A stretch of DNA of 52,156 bases, from NCBI RefSeq assembly GCF_002095315.1, contig NZ_MLFN01000027.1, forward strand, positions 1-52,156. Direction: 5' to 3'. Source of the DNA: Pantoea conspicua (GTDB lineage: Bacteria; Pseudomonadota; Gammaproteobacteria; Enterobacterales; Enterobacteriaceae). This document shows, one piece after another, positions 9,518 through 19,477 of the stretch (within the stretch, counting starts at the first letter, position 1; every line of letters starts with the position of its first letter). The notes beneath the pieces are model-generated. The model was not told the DNA's origin. It searched no databases and was given only the letters and a program-made list of their open reading frames with translations. A program made the position numbers and the translations under genes.

Positions 9518-10363
9518 CTACTGACGCACCAGACGCGAATAACCGGGAGAGAAGGGCACATTACTGCGCCACGGATTGATATCAAGCCCGCCACGACGCG
9601 TATAACGCGCATAGACCGTCAGCGTCTCAGGATGACAGAAACGCAGCAGATCATTGAAGATGCGCTCGACACACTGCTCATGAAATTCGTTGTGCTGGCG
9701 GAACGAAACCAGATAGCGCAACAGCGCTTCGCGGTCGATACGCGGGCCTTTGTAACGAATCATCACCGAACCCCAGTCGGGCTGATGGGTAATCAGGCAG
9801 TTCGATTTGAGCAGATGGCTGACCAGCGTCTCCTCCACGGTTTCGCTGCCGGTGGCGTCAGCCAGGTAATCTGCATTGAAGCGGTAATCGTCAATCGCGA
9901 TATCCTGTTCATCAATGCAGTAACCGTCGAAGTGGCCGATTGGCTGCCCTTCAACTTCATTAAGCCGGAACAGTGCGACCCGCACTTCACCGTCAGCACA
10001 GGCGCTGAGATCGCGTTCCAGTGTCTGGCGCACCTCGCCCCAGTCGGCGAAGCGGGTCTGGTTAAAACTGTTCAGGTAGAGCTTAAAACTTTTCGATTCG
10101 ATCAGGTTGCGGCTGTGCGCATCCAGAACCACCTCACCGACGGCCACCTGCGGCAGCCCTTTGCTGTTCAGCCACGACAGTTCATATAACGTCCAGATAT
10201 CGCTGCCGTTGAACGGCAGACTTTCAGGAAACAGGCCGAGCGGTTCACGGTTCAGGCTACGCGGTACCGCCTGCAACAAACTGTTGTCGTAGCGATCGTG
10301 ATAGGCTGTGGGTTTGCCCAGCGTCAGGTTGCTGAGGGCCTGATCCTGTTCGTGAGTAGTCAT
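9518..10363 (-). CDS. queF: NADPH-dependent 7-cyano-7-deazaguanine reductase
   Basis: QueF reduces the nitrile preQ0 to the amine preQ1 in queuosine synthesis. The 281-residue protein is the long two-domain (T-fold) YqcD type. The catalytic Cys is about residue 189 in [16 protein letters not shown], the QueF signature ESKSFKLY is at 89-96, and HNEFHEQC is further on. The start at 10363 was chosen by alignment with the E. coli N-terminus; an in-frame ATG lies five codons upstream. It is divergent from syd across 62 bp. queE and queD of the same pathway lie at 33-34 kb. Confidence 0.95.
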   Translation of the reverse strand: MTTHEQDQALSNLTLGKPTAYHDRYDNSLLQAVPRSLNREPLGLFPESLPFNGSDIWTLYELSWLNSKGLPQVAVGEVVLDAHSRNLIESKSFKLYLNSFNQTRFADWGEVRQTLERDLSACADGEVRVALFRLNEVEGQPIGHFDGYCIDEQDIAIDDYRFNADYLADATGSETVEETLVSHLLKSNCLITHQPDWGSVMIRYKGPRIDREALLRYLVSFRQHNEFHEQCVERIFNDLLRFCHPETLTVYARYTRRGGLDINPWRSNVPFSPGYSRLVRQ

Positions 10364-10425
10364 TGCGGTTACCACCAAAATTAATCAAAGTGGCTAAGTG
10401 TAACCCATCAGAAGTGAGAATATGA

Positions 10426-10974
10426 ATGACGCAGCACACTGCCGCCGCATTGCGAGACTTTACTACCCGCTATTGTCAGTACTGGCATCAGCACGCCGGC
10501 CATGCGCCTGCCAGCAGCGATCTTTATGGCGTACCCTCGCCCTGTGCGCTGGAAGAGCGTGACCAGCAGGTCCTGTGGCAGCCCCAGCCCTTTACGCTGC
10601 CACCGAGCCTTGATGCGGTGGGGCGAGCGATCGACCTGCAGTTGCAACCGCAGATTACCGCTTTCTATACCACCCAGTTTGCCGGAGACATGCAGGCCCG
10701 TTTCGGTCAACAAAATCTGACGCTGTTGCAGGTCTGGAGCGAAGAGGATTTTCTGCGGTTACAGGAGAATCTGATTGGTCATTTACTGATGCAGCGTCGG
10801 CTGCGTCAGTCGCCCACGCTGTTTATCGCCACCACCGATTCAGAGCAGGCGATCATCTCGTTATCGAATCTCAGCGGGGAAGTGGTGCTGGAGCAGCCGG
10901 GTGGTAAGCAGCGAGACGTTTTAGCGGAAAGTCTTGAGATATTTCTTAAGTCATTACAGCCGGTTACCGGATGA
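10426..10974 (+). CDS. syd: SecY-interacting protein Syd
   Basis: Syd is a cytoplasmic protein that binds SecY at the inner membrane and is proposed to check SecY-SecE assembly. The 182-residue product keeps the family blocks ELYGVPSPC-like (DLYGVPSPC near 32-40), FYTTQFAGDM, LQVWSEEDF and QENLIGHL. Length matches E. coli (181). Neighbours queF, csrB and yqcC match the E. coli order. The ribosome site before the ATG is weak, with a second out-of-frame ATG four bases earlier. Confidence 0.94.
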   Translation: MTQHTAAALRDFTTRYCQYWHQHAGHAPASSDLYGVPSPCALEERDQQVLWQPQPFTLPPSLDAVGRAIDLQLQPQITAFYTTQFAGDMQARFGQQNLTLLQVWSEEDFLRLQENLIGHLLMQRRLRQSPTLFIATTDSEQAIISLSNLSGEVVLEQPGGKQRDVLAESLEIFLKSLQPVTG

Positions 10975-10998
10975 TTTGTAGTGATCGCCCGGCTTTCT

Positions 10999-11016
10999 TG
11001 TGAGATATCTCTTACA
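10999..11016. promoter_or_regulatory. UvrY (GacA) binding box upstream of csrB
   Basis: The sequence TGTGAG-N6-CTTACA matches the GacA/UvrY consensus TGTAAG-N6-CTTACA with one mismatch. It is centred about 180 bp before the proposed csrB start, close to the distance of the known E. coli csrB site as I remember it. It should be the point where phosphorylated UvrY, the partner of BarA, activates csrB. Confidence 0.85.
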
Positions 11017-11186
11017 AGGTGTGTGCGAGATCGACAGATATCACTTGAGACATCCGGATAGCCCGGATGTAAATAGATTGTGAATCATCGACTTAATGGC
11101 GTTAATCTGAAATTGTGGCTCTAAGGCACTGAACTTACACTTTTAGTCCCTTGTATGCACAAAGCGTTCTGTCAGAATGTTTCGCA

Positions 11187-11501
11187 CTGGCAGGACGCTG
11201 GGGACAACAGATATTCTCAGGATTGAGGATAAGCCATGAGGCAGGAACGTAACGGAGTTTACGGCACAGGGAAGGTTTCAGGACGAAACAGGAGAGCTCA
11301 GGATGGAGCAAGGGACACCTCCAGGATGGAGAATGAGAGCCCCTCAGAAGAGGTGGTGGGCCAGGATGCTAAGGATTCATCAGGATGATGCGCGACAGGA
11401 GTTCGCACTGGAAAAGTTGTCAGGGAAGAGCAGGGAGCATTAACGTAGCGGGAAGGCTGCAAACGAACCGGGAGCACTGTTTATACAGTGCTCCCTTTTT
11501 T
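11187..11501 (+). ncRNA. csrB: CsrB/RsmB small RNA, antagonist of CsrA
   Basis: CsrB binds many CsrA dimers through GGA motifs and so lifts CsrA control of carbon storage, motility and biofilm genes. The segment has 23 GGA triplets, many as CAGGA or AGGGA in predicted hairpin loops, such as CTCCAGGATGGAG near 11320. The 3' part (GAAAAGTTGTCAGGGAAGAG, then CAGGGAGC, and the terminator) closely resembles E. coli csrB. The location between syd and yqcC is the same as in E. coli. The 5' end is estimated from a weak -35/-10 pair (TTGTAT near 11151, CAGAAT near 11173) and may be off by several bases. Length is about 315 nt (E. coli about 369). Confidence 0.93.
11470..11501 (+). terminator. Rho-independent terminator of csrB
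   Basis: An 11-bp perfect stem (11470-11480 with 11485-11495) with a TTAT loop is followed by six T (11496-11501). Confidence 0.95.
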
Positions 11502-11564
11502 GTGCCTGCGCCAACAAGTGATATGCTTGCCGCCCGTTTTTTTACTGCCCGTTGGAGGTGGCGC

Positions 11565-11894
11565 ATGACGCCTGAACAATTGATTACGCAACGGCTGGAA
11601 CAGGTTGAAGCGGTATTGCGTGAGCACGATCTCTGGCAAAGCACGCCCCCTGAAGCCAGCGCCTTCGACAGCCGTGAACCGTTTTGCCTGGATACCCTTG
11701 AACCGCTGCAATGGCTGCAATGGGTGCTGATTCCCCGTATGCACGCCCTGATTGCTGCCCGGCATCCGCTGCCGCAAAACTTTGCGGTTGCCCCCTATTA
11801 TGAAATAGCGCTGGTGCCTGATCAGCCCGGCGTTGCGCCGCTGTTACTGACGCTGCGTCAGCTTGATGCGTTATTGAAGGATGCAGCTGTCTGA
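11565..11894 (+). CDS. yqcC: YqcC family protein
   Basis: This is a 109-residue cytoplasmic protein of the YqcC (DUF446) family, function not established. It contains the conserved block LEPLQWLQWVLIPRMHALI near 44-62 and FAVAPYYE. The ATG at 11565 has a strong GGAGGTG ribosome site and gives the E. coli length. The long in-frame upstream extension runs through csrB and is not coding. Its TGA shares one base with the ATG of truC, pointing to translational coupling. Confidence 0.93.
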   Translation: MTPEQLITQRLEQVEAVLREHDLWQSTPPEASAFDSREPFCLDTLEPLQWLQWVLIPRMHALIAARHPLPQNFAVAPYYEIALVPDQPGVAPLLLTLRQLDALLKDAAV

Positions 11895-12673
11895 TGCTGG
11901 AAATCATTTATCAGGACGACTGGCTGGTAGCGGTCAACAAACCGAGCGGCTGGCTGGTGCACCGCAGCTGGCTGGACCGGCATGAAACGGTGTTTGTGAT
12001 GCAGACGGTGCGCGATCAGATCGGTCAGCATGTATTTACCGCGCACCGGCTGGATCGCCCTACGTCCGGCGTGTTGCTGATGGGATTATCCAGTGAAGTC
12101 GGACGCCTGCTGTCGCAGCAGTTTGAGCAACATCAGATGCAGAAAACCTACCATGCGGTGTTACGCGGCTGGCTGGAAACCCGCGGTACGCTGGACTACC
12201 CGCTGGTGGAAGAGCTGGACAAAATTGCTGATAAGCACGCCACTGAAGAACGCACCGCGCAGCCAGCGGTCACTGAGTATCAGTCGCTGTCGACGGTGGA
12301 GATGCCGGTGGGCATTGGCCGTTATCCCACGTCGCGCTATAGCCTGGTGGAACTGTCACCGAAAAGCGGGCGTAAACATCAGTTGCGGCGACACATGTCG
12401 CACCTGCGTCATCCGATAATCGGCGACTCCGCCCACGGCGATCTGCGCCAGAACCGCGGCGCAGCAGAGCACTTCGGGGCTAACCGCCTGATGCTGCACG
12501 CCAGCAGCCTGGCGCTGACCCATCCGGTGACCGGCGAGCCGCTGCTGATTCGTGCCGGGCTGGATAGCGTCTGGCAGAACCTGATGACGCAGTTTGGCTG
12601 GCAGGATTGCATTCCTGAGGTACCGCGGGTTGAGTTTGCGGCGGCGCCAGGAGAGGATAAGGTTTCAGAATAA
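11894..12673 (+). CDS. truC: tRNA pseudouridine(65) synthase
   Basis: TruC makes pseudouridine at position 65 of certain tRNAs. The 259-residue RluA-family protein has the catalytic motif HRLDRPTSG with Asp54 as the nucleophile. Later motifs are RYSLVELSPKSGRKHQLRRH and HASSLALTHPVTG. Length matches E. coli (260). It is coupled to yqcC by the overlapping stop and start codons and is followed 12 bp later by yqcA, as in E. coli. Confidence 0.96.
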   Translation: MLEIIYQDDWLVAVNKPSGWLVHRSWLDRHETVFVMQTVRDQIGQHVFTAHRLDRPTSGVLLMGLSSEVGRLLSQQFEQHQMQKTYHAVLRGWLETRGTLDYPLVEELDKIADKHATEERTAQPAVTEYQSLSTVEMPVGIGRYPTSRYSLVELSPKSGRKHQLRRHMSHLRHPIIGDSAHGDLRQNRGAAEHFGANRLMLHASSLALTHPVTGEPLLIRAGLDSVWQNLMTQFGWQDCIPEVPRVEFAAAPGEDKVSE

Positions 12674-12685
12674 CGGAGAAGGCAG

Positions 12686-13132
12686 ATGGCAAAGATTGGC
12701 ATTTTTGTAGGCACGGTATATGGCAATGCGCTGTTAGTGGCGGAAGAGGCAGAGCCGATTCTGCAACAACAGGGCCACAGCGTGACGGTATTTGAAGATC
12801 CGACGCTGGCAGACTGGCAGGCTTACGCCAGCGACGTTGCGTTGATTGTGACCTCCACAACCGGACACGGCGACTTTCCTGATACCATTTCCGGGCTGTT
12901 TCACGCGGTAAAAGATCAGCTGGGTCATCAGCCGACGCTGCGCTATGGTGTGATTGCGTTGGGTGACAGCAGCTACGACCACTTTTGTGGCGCGGGTAAA
13001 ACCTTTGATGCATTGCTGCAGGAGCACAGCGCCCAGCGCGTTGGCGACGTTCTGCTGGTTGATGCCAGTGAGAATCCGGAGCCGGAAGCGGTTACCTCTC
13101 CGTGGGTTGAGGCCTGGGGCGCGCTGCTGTAA
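12686..13132 (+). CDS. yqcA: flavodoxin-like protein YqcA
   Basis: This 148-residue short-chain flavodoxin has an FMN phosphate loop at VGTVYGNA (about 7-14) and isoalloxazine-binding segments [12 protein letters not shown] and [14 protein letters not shown]. It probably acts as a one-electron carrier in the cytoplasm; its physiological partner is not settled. It is the last gene of the yqcC-truC-yqcA group. Confidence 0.92.
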   Translation: MAKIGIFVGTVYGNALLVAEEAEPILQQQGHSVTVFEDPTLADWQAYASDVALIVTSTTGHGDFPDTISGLFHAVKDQLGHQPTLRYGVIALGDSSYDHFCGAGKTFDALLQEHSAQRVGDVLLVDASENPEPEAVTSPWVEAWGALL

Positions 13133-13195
13133 TTTCGCCAGGCCTGCCCGCGTCCATCGTCTTCTCAGCTGATGCGGGCGGGAAGACGAGGCTGG

Positions 13196-13222
13196 CCCGG
13201 ATCGCCGCCACGGCGATCCGGG
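13196..13222. terminator. strong hairpin between convergent yqcA and garD
   Basis: A perfect 12-bp stem (13196-13207 with 13211-13222) with a CCA loop lies in the 101 bp between the two convergent stop codons. It has no T tract on either strand. It probably blocks read-through or protects 3' ends. Confidence 0.55.
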
Positions 13223-13233
13223 TCCGGCACCCA

Positions 13234-14793
13234 TCAGGTCACCGGGGCCGGATTGAACACAGCCAGCTGATTGCGGATTCCCCAGCGATCTGACCAGGTC
13301 TGTTTGCGACCGCTGGCGATATCCAGAATCAACTCAAACAGCCGCCAGCCCACCTGCTCAATGCTCTCTTCGCCGGTGGCGATGGTACCGGCATTAATAT
13401 CCATCAGATCGTGCCAGCGCTCGGCCAGCGCATTACGCGTTGCCATCTTAATCACCGGAATGGCCGCCAGTCCGTACGGCGTACCGCGTCCGGTAGTAAA
13501 CACCTGCAGAGTAATGCCGGAAGCCATCTGCTGGGTGCCACAGACAAAATCGCTGGCTGGGGTTGCGGCATAGATTAAGCCGCGTCGGGTAGGGCGCTGA
13601 CCCGGCGACAGCACTTCGACAATCGCACTGCGACCCGATTTAGCGATCGAGCCGAGCGCTTTTTCCACCACGTTCGCCAGTCCGCCTTTTTTATTGCCAG
13701 GCGACGGGTTGGCGCTGCGATCGGTCTGACCCTGATTCAGGTAGTCATCATACCAGGCCATCTCCTCCAGTAAGCGCTTACCAACCTCTTCATTAATGAC
13801 GCGCGGCGTCAGCAGATGAATCGCATCACGAACCTCAGTGACCTCCGAGAACATCACCGTAGCGCCACAGCGCACCAGCAGATCGGAGGCGAAACCGACC
13901 GCAGGATTGGCCGTCACGCCTGAGAAGGCATCGCTACCACCGCACTGCATGCCGACAACCAGTTCAGAGGCTGGACAGGTTTCGCGCTGGCGCTGATTCA
14001 GTCGCTTCAGGTGGCGCTCGGCAACCTGCAAAATCTCATCAACCATCGCGCCGAATCCTACCAGCTTCTCATCCTGCAGCCGCACAATATCATGCTCCTC
14101 CAGCGAGATCGGCTGTACGTCTGGCGTGCCGGTCAGCAGCCGTTCCGGCTGTAATTTTTCACAGCCGAGGCTGACAATCATCACTTCGCCGCCGAAGTTG
14201 GCGTTCAGCGCCAGGTTGTGGATGGTGCGAATCGGCACCACAGCCGCTGGCGCATTGATCGCCACGCCGCAGCCATAAAGATGGTTCAGTGCCACCACGC
14301 CATCAACATTGGGATAGCGCGGCAGTAAATCACGTTCAATCAGCTGCACCACATGGTCAACCACGCCTGCCACGCAGTGTACGCTGGTGGTAATGCCGAG
14401 CAGGTTACGGGTGCCGACGCTGCCATCGGCGTTGCGATAGCCTTCAAAGGTGTAGCCTTCCAGCGCCGGCAGTTCGGCTGGTACCTGGGTTGCCAGCGGC
14501 AGGCTCTCAAGCGGTGGAGCTTCCGGCAGAGCCACCAGCGACTCATCTATCCAGCTGCCTTCGACGATGTCGCGTAGCGCATAACCGATCACTTCACCGT
14601 AGCGAAGAATGGGTGCGCCCTGCGCAATCGCGCTCAGCGCCACTTTATGACCCTGAGGCACATGCTCTGTCAGCGTCAGGCCATCAGCGAAACGGGTGCC
14701 AGCGGGCAGTCCCAGGCTGTTGACCACAATCGCGACATTGTCGAGCTCATGGACTTTGATATAGAGCGGTTGTTCGGTTGTTGTAGGGGTCAT
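13234..14793 (-). CDS. garD: galactarate dehydratase
   Basis: GarD dehydrates galactarate (meso) to 5-dehydro-4-deoxy-D-glucarate, the same product that GudD makes from D-glucarate. The 519-residue protein is an Fe-dependent UxaA-family dehydratase. It has an N-terminal SAF domain (about 10-90), then [53 protein letters not shown] and SPGNKKGGL, all conserved in E. coli GarD (523). In E. coli garD stands alone far from here. In this window it is divergent from the gudP-to-garK cluster across a 590-bp control region. Confidence 0.96.
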   Translation of the reverse strand: MTPTTTEQPLYIKVHELDNVAIVVNSLGLPAGTRFADGLTLTEHVPQGHKVALSAIAQGAPILRYGEVIGYALRDIVEGSWIDESLVALPEAPPLESLPLATQVPAELPALEGYTFEGYRNADGSVGTRNLLGITTSVHCVAGVVDHVVQLIERDLLPRYPNVDGVVALNHLYGCGVAINAPAAVVPIRTIHNLALNANFGGEVMIVSLGCEKLQPERLLTGTPDVQPISLEEHDIVRLQDEKLVGFGAMVDEILQVAERHLKRLNQRQRETCPASELVVGMQCGGSDAFSGVTANPAVGFASDLLVRCGATVMFSEVTEVRDAIHLLTPRVINEEVGKRLLEEMAWYDDYLNQGQTDRSANPSPGNKKGGLANVVEKALGSIAKSGRSAIVEVLSPGQRPTRRGLIYAATPASDFVCGTQQMASGITLQVFTTGRGTPYGLAAIPVIKMATRNALAERWHDLMDINAGTIATGEESIEQVGWRLFELILDIASGRKQTWSDRWGIRNQLAVFNPAPVT

Positions 14794-15383
14794 CGCTCAC
14801 CTTCCGGTCTGTCGCACCGTACTTTTGCGGTGCGTTGTTGTGATAGTCGCTGTCACAGTTTGCCAGTTTCAGTATAAGGAGGCGCTGCAGGCTGTGCATT
14901 GTGCAATTGACCGGCTTTGAAAAGATTTGTCGCGGCGTTTTGGGTCGATTCTCCAAAAGCAAGTGAAGAACCTCACAAACAGCGGGGGAAAACGGCTTTC
15001 CGGCCTGTTGAGAGGCGGTTATTTACAGGTTCCGTGAGCCATGCCGCAGGATTCTGTGCAAACGCCAAATAATCCAGTAAACATCAACCCTATTCCAGGG
15101 CGATGCTCCAATGTCATCGCCGCAGGGTGTTCTTATACTGATTTCCGTTAGCCAAAGTCAGGTTATCCGTCACGACGCTTTACCCATTCTGTCGCAGGTT
15201 GCATCGGCCGCGGTTCCCCGGCCAGCACCCTTTACCGGCAGGCTGCCGCAAAACAGTAAGGGTAAAGAAAAGTTTGCCAAAACAAAAAGATCGCCGTGTT
15301 TAACCCAACTTCTCTCTGATACCCAACGCGATGTGTATGCAGTCAGAGCGAATGTAGCTCACGCTATATTTCAGGAGTGCATC
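14794..15383. promoter_or_regulatory. divergent control region between garD and gudP
   Basis: This 590-bp gap holds no convincing gene; an in-frame extension of gudP back to 15111 has no conservation or ribosome site. Candidate elements are: a garD -10 (TATACT on the minus strand, plus 14871-14876) with TGTGCA repeats over its -35 region (14893-14906) and another at about 15056; a plus-strand promoter ATGTCA (15111-15116), 17 bp, TATACT (15134-15139); and an inverted repeat at 14839-14857. The activator of these genes in E. coli is CdaR. Its exact site cannot be assigned by eye. Confidence 0.5.
14839..14857. repeat. inverted repeat upstream of garD
   Basis: TGTGATAG, a 3-bp spacer and CTGTCACA form an inverted repeat with 8-base arms and one mismatch, just upstream of the garD start and downstream of its candidate -10. 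It could be an operator or an mRNA leader hairpin. The spacing does not fit a CRP site. Confidence 0.5.
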
Positions 15384-16730
15384 ATGAATAGTTTCAGCCA
15401 GACCGCGGAAACGGTGCAGAAGCGCACCAATGCCCGATACTGGATTGTGGTGATGTTATTTATTGTCACCTCATTCAACTACGGCGACCGCGCCACCATT
15501 TCGATTGCCGGTTCGGCGATGTCTAAAGATATTGGCCTCGATTCAGTCGGGCTTGGCTATATCTTCTCTGCCTTCTCATGGGCGTACGTTATTGGTCAGA
15601 TTCCGGGCGGCTGGTTGCTTGACCGCTTCGGCTCAAAACGCGTCTATTTCTGGAGCATCTTTACCTGGTCGCTGTTTACCTTCCTGCAAGGGTTCGTCGA
15701 TCTGTTCAGCGGCTTCGGTATTATCATGTCTCTGTTTATCCTGCGTTTCCTGGTGGGACTGGCCGAAGCGCCCTCCTTCCCTGGCAACAGCCGCATTGTC
15801 GCGGCCTGGTTTCCGGCGCAGGAGCGCGGCACGGCGGTGGCAATCTTCAACTCGGCGCAATACTTCGCCACCGTTATCTTCGCACCGATCATGGGCTGGC
15901 TGGTCTCCTCAGTGGGCTGGGCGCACGTGTTCTGGTTCATGGGTGGACTTGGCATCATCCTCAGCTTCATCTGGCTGAAAGTGATCCACGATCCCAACGA
16001 TCATCCCGGCGTGAATAAAGCCGAACTGGAGTATATGGAGCAGGGCGGTGCGCTGATCAACATGGATGTCAAAAAGGCGGGCCGCAAAGTGAGCTGGAAC
16101 GAGAAGTGGTTCCAGATCAAACAGCTGCTGACCTCACGCATGATGCTGGGTATCTATCTCGGTCAATACTGCGTTAACGCCTTAACCTACTTTTTTATTA
16201 CCTGGTTCCCGGTCTATCTGGTGCAGGCGCGCGGCATGTCGATTCTTAAAGCAGGCTTTATTGCCTCGATTCCAGCGGTGTGCGGCTTTCTCGGCGGCGT
16301 GCTGGGCGGGGTGATCTCCGACTGGCTGATGCGCAAAACCGGCTCGCTGAATATCGCGCGTAAAACGCCAATCGTACTCGGCATGCTGCTCTCCATTTCG
16401 ATGGTGATGTGTAACTACACCGAAACCGAATGGGTGGTAGTGTTCTTCATGGCGCTGGCCTTCTTTGGTAAAGGGATTGGTGCGCTGGGCTGGGCGGTGA
16501 TGGCGGATACCGCACCGAAAGAGATCAGTGGCCTGAGCGGCGGTCTGTTCAATATGTTCGGTAATCTTTCTGGCATTGTGACCCCCATCGCCATCGGTTA
16601 CATCATCGCCACCAGCGGATCCTTCGAAGGCGCGCTGATTTATGTCGGTATTCACGCCTTTATGGCCGCATTCAGCTTCCTGGTGATTGCAGGCGATATC
16701 AAACGTGTCGAACTGAAAACCCGGCCATAA
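15384..16730 (+). CDS. gudP: glucarate/galactarate MFS transporter
   Basis: GudP is a major facilitator superfamily (ACS family) proton symporter for D-glucarate, galactarate and probably glycerate. From the ATG at 15384 it has 448 residues (E. coli 450) with about twelve membrane helices. Motifs include [12 protein letters not shown] near 31-42, [12 protein letters not shown] after helix 2 and [14 protein letters not shown] in helix 4. An AGGAG ribosome site precedes the chosen ATG; the 91-codon upstream extension is unsupported. It is the only diacid transporter in the locus (no garP) and leads the gudP-gudX-gudD-garL-garR-garK run. Confidence 0.95.
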   Translation: MNSFSQTAETVQKRTNARYWIVVMLFIVTSFNYGDRATISIAGSAMSKDIGLDSVGLGYIFSAFSWAYVIGQIPGGWLLDRFGSKRVYFWSIFTWSLFTFLQGFVDLFSGFGIIMSLFILRFLVGLAEAPSFPGNSRIVAAWFPAQERGTAVAIFNSAQYFATVIFAPIMGWLVSSVGWAHVFWFMGGLGIILSFIWLKVIHDPNDHPGVNKAELEYMEQGGALINMDVKKAGRKVSWNEKWFQIKQLLTSRMMLGIYLGQYCVNALTYFFITWFPVYLVQARGMSILKAGFIASIPAVCGFLGGVLGGVISDWLMRKTGSLNIARKTPIVLGMLLSISMVMCNYTETEWVVVFFMALAFFGKGIGALGWAVMADTAPKEISGLSGGLFNMFGNLSGIVTPIAIGYIIATSGSFEGALIYVGIHAFMAAFSFLVIAGDIKRVELKTRP

Positions 16731-16741
16731 AAGGAGGCAAT

Positions 16742-18088
16742 ATGAATACGCAAAGTTCACCGGTGATCACAGAGATGCAGGTTATCCCGGTCGCCGGTTA
16801 TGACAGCATGCTGCTTAACATTGGCGGCGCACACAACGCCTGCTTCACCCGTAACATCGTGGTGCTCACCGACAGCGCCGGGCATACCGGCGTCGGCGAA
16901 GCGCCCGGTGGCGATACCATCTATCAGACGCTGGTCGAGGCGATTCCGCAGGTGAAAGGCCAGCAGATTGCCCGGATGAATCGGCTGGTACAGCAGGTGC
17001 ATAAGGGCAACCAGTCGGCTGACTTTACCACCTTCGGCAACGGCGCCTGGACGTTTGAACTGCGGGTCAATGCGGTGGCGGCGCTGGAAGCGGCGCTGCT
17101 CGATCTGCTGGGTCAGTCGCTGGGCGTACCGGTGGCGGAGTTGCTTGGTCCCGGCCAGCAGCGTGATGAGGTTACGGTGCTGGGCTATCTGTTTTACCTC
17201 GGCGACCGGCGCAAAACCGATCTGCCTTATCTGAGCGGCGATCAGGCCAGCCATGAGTGGTATCACCTGCGTCATCAGGAAGCACTGACCAGCGAGGCGG
17301 TAGTGCGACTGGCGGAGGCGGCTGCGGATCAATACGGTTTTAAAGATTTCAAACTAAAAGGCGGCGTGCTGCCGGGCGAACAGGAGATTGCGACCGCCGC
17401 GGCGCTGAAACAGCGCTTCCCCGAGGCGCGCATTACCGTCGATCCCAATGGTGCCTGGTTACTGGATGAAGCCATCGCGCTCTGTAAAGGGATGCAGGAT
17501 GTGCTGACTTACGCCGAAGATCCCTGTGGCGCCGAGCAGGGGTATTCGGGGCGCGAGGTGATGGCGGAGTTTCGCCGCGCCACCGGTCTGCCGGTCGCTA
17601 CTAACATGATCGCCACCAACTGGCGCGAGATGAACCACGCGGTGATGCTTAACGCGGTCGATATCCCGTTAGCCGATCCGCATTTCTGGACAATGAGCGG
17701 TGCCGTACGGGTGGCGCAGTTGTGCGACGACTGGGGCCTGACCTGGGGCTGCCACTCCAATAACCACTTCGATATTTCGCTGGCGATGTTCACCCACGTC
17801 GGTGCCGCCGCGCCAGGTAATCCGACCGCGATTGATACTCACTGGATCTGGCAGGAGGGCGATCAGCGCCTGACCAAAAACCCTCTGCAAATTCGCAACG
17901 GCAAAATCAGGGTACCGGACGCGCCGGGCCTCGGCGTTGAGCTTGACTGGGACCGCGTGCATCAGGCCCACCAGCTTTATCAGTCACTGCCTGCTGGCGC
18001 CCGCAATGACGCCACGGCGATGCAATATCTGATTCCCGGTTGGACATTCGACCGTAAGCGCCCGGTCTTTGGCCGCGCAACAGCATAA
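16742..18088 (+). CDS. gudX: glucarate dehydratase-related protein GudX
   Basis: GudX is a paralogue of GudD in the enolase superfamily. The 448-residue protein keeps the residues used by GudD: KLK lysines at about 204 and 206, Asp234 and Asn236 in DPNGAW, Glu259, Asn288, and the Asp312/His338 pair. On motifs alone it therefore looks active, although E. coli GudX is reported to be far weaker than GudD. It has a strong AGGAGG ribosome site 11 bp after gudP. It is related to the adjacent gudD over its full length, consistent with an old tandem duplication. Confidence 0.94.
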   Translation: MNTQSSPVITEMQVIPVAGYDSMLLNIGGAHNACFTRNIVVLTDSAGHTGVGEAPGGDTIYQTLVEAIPQVKGQQIARMNRLVQQVHKGNQSADFTTFGNGAWTFELRVNAVAALEAALLDLLGQSLGVPVAELLGPGQQRDEVTVLGYLFYLGDRRKTDLPYLSGDQASHEWYHLRHQEALTSEAVVRLAEAAADQYGFKDFKLKGGVLPGEQEIATAAALKQRFPEARITVDPNGAWLLDEAIALCKGMQDVLTYAEDPCGAEQGYSGREVMAEFRRATGLPVATNMIATNWREMNHAVMLNAVDIPLADPHFWTMSGAVRVAQLCDDWGLTWGCHSNNHFDISLAMFTHVGAAAPGNPTAIDTHWIWQEGDQRLTKNPLQIRNGKIRVPDAPGLGVELDWDRVHQAHQLYQSLPAGARNDATAMQYLIPGWTFDRKRPVFGRATA

Positions 18089-18098
18089 GGAGCAGGAG

Positions 18099-19430
18099 AT
18101 GAGTTCAACCCCGAAAGTGACTGCCATGCAGGTGATTCCGGTTGCCGGTCACGACAGCATGTTGCTGAACCTCAGCGGCGCGCATTCGCCGTTTTTTACC
18201 CGCAATATTGTGATTATCAAAGATAACGCCGGTCATACCGGCGTCGGGGAGATTCCGGGCGGCGAAAAAATCCGTCAGACGCTGGAAGATGCGGCTTCGC
18301 TGGTGATCGGTAAAACCGTGGGCGAATACAAAAATATTCTCAGCCTGGTGCGCACGACCTTTGCGGATCGCGATGCCAGCGGGCGTGGCACGCAGACCTT
18401 CGATCTGCGCACCACCATCCACGTCGTGACCGGCATTGAAGCGGCGATGCTGGATCTGCTGGGGCAGCATCTGGGCGTTAACGTGGCAACCCTGCTGGGT
18501 GACGGACAACAGCGCGACCGCGTTGAGATGCTTGGCTATCTGTTCTATGTCGGTGACCGTCGCAAAACCTCTCTGCCTTATCAGAGCCAGGAGAGCGATC
18601 CCTGCGACTGGTATCGCCTGCGTCACGAAGAGGCGTTAACCCCGGATACGGTGGTGCGGCTGGCGGAAGCGGCGTACGAAAAATATGGCTTTAACGATTT
18701 TAAACTCAAGGGCGGCGTACTGCGTGGTGGCGAGGAAGCCGAAGCGGTTACCGCGCTGGCGAAGCGTTTTCCTGAGGCGCGGATTACGCTCGATCCTAAC
18801 GGTGCCTGGTCACTCAATGAAGCGATCATGCTGGGTAAACAGCTGAAAGATGTGCTGGCTTACGCTGAAGATCCGTGCGGGGCGGAGCAGGGCTACTCGG
18901 GCCGCGAAGTGATGGCGGAGTTCCGCCGCGCGACCGGTATGCCGACCGCCACCAATATGATCGCCACTGACTGGCGGCAGATGGGGCACACGCTGTCGCT
19001 ACAGTCGGTCGATATTCCTCTGGCCGATCCCCATTTCTGGACCATGCAGGGCTCGGTGCGGGTGGCACAGATGTGTCACGACTTCGGCCTGACCTGGGGC
19101 TCGCACTCCAATAACCACTTCGACATTTCACTGGCGATGTTTACTCACGTTGCCGCCGCCGCGCCAGGCGCCATCACCGCGATTGATACCCACTGGATCT
19201 GGCAGGAAGGCAATCAGCGCCTGACCAAAGAGCCGTTCCAGATAAAAGGCGGCATGGTGCAGGTGCCGCAGAAACCGGGTCTCGGCGTTGAGCTGGATAT
19301 GGATCAGGTGATGCAGGCCAATGCGCTGTATCAGAAACATGGCCTTGGCGCGCGTGATGATGCGCAGGCGATGCAATTTCTGGTGCCAGGATGGACCTAC
19401 GACAATAAACGTCCCTGCCTGGTACGTTAA
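18099..19430 (+). CDS. gudD: D-glucarate dehydratase
   Basis: GudD removes water from D-glucarate (and L-idarate) to give 5-dehydro-4-deoxy-D-glucarate. From the ATG at 18099, which follows an AGGAG site, it has 443 residues (E. coli 446). Enolase-superfamily residues are all visible: the lysines of FKLKGG at 202 and 204, metal ligands Asp232, Glu257 and Asn286, Asn234, and the His336-Asp310 dyad. All are shifted by three from E. coli numbering. The start lies 10 bp after the gudX stop. The product feeds GarL, encoded next. Confidence 0.96.
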   Translation: MSSTPKVTAMQVIPVAGHDSMLLNLSGAHSPFFTRNIVIIKDNAGHTGVGEIPGGEKIRQTLEDAASLVIGKTVGEYKNILSLVRTTFADRDASGRGTQTFDLRTTIHVVTGIEAAMLDLLGQHLGVNVATLLGDGQQRDRVEMLGYLFYVGDRRKTSLPYQSQESDPCDWYRLRHEEALTPDTVVRLAEAAYEKYGFNDFKLKGGVLRGGEEAEAVTALAKRFPEARITLDPNGAWSLNEAIMLGKQLKDVLAYAEDPCGAEQGYSGREVMAEFRRATGMPTATNMIATDWRQMGHTLSLQSVDIPLADPHFWTMQGSVRVAQMCHDFGLTWGSHSNNHFDISLAMFTHVAAAAPGAITAIDTHWIWQEGNQRLTKEPFQIKGGMVQVPQKPGLGVELDMDQVMQANALYQKHGLGARDDAQAMQFLVPGWTYDNKRPCLVR

Positions 19431-19440
19431 CCTTTTCTTC

Positions 19441-19458
19441 GGCTCCCCTTGCGGAGCC
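19441..19458 (+). repeat. intercistronic hairpin between gudD and garL
   Basis: GGCTCC, six bases, GGAGCC form a 6-bp GC-rich stem 10 bases after the gudD stop and 20 before the garL start. Without a T tract it more likely marks an mRNA processing or stability point than a terminator. Confidence 0.45.
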
Positions 19459-19477
19459 ACCGCCACAGGAGTTAACC

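Noticed and set aside
11385..11564. Upstream extension of yqcC through the csrB terminator
   Set aside because: It would read through a structured sRNA and its terminator; the ATG at 11565 has a strong ribosome site.
14839..14857. CRP site upstream of garD
   Set aside because: TGTGA and TCACA are 9 bp apart rather than 6, so it does not fit CRP; kept only as an inverted repeat.
15111..15383. In-frame N-terminal extension of gudP
   Set aside because: The 91 extra codons have no conservation or ribosome site, and the protein from 15384 already matches family length with an AGGAG site.
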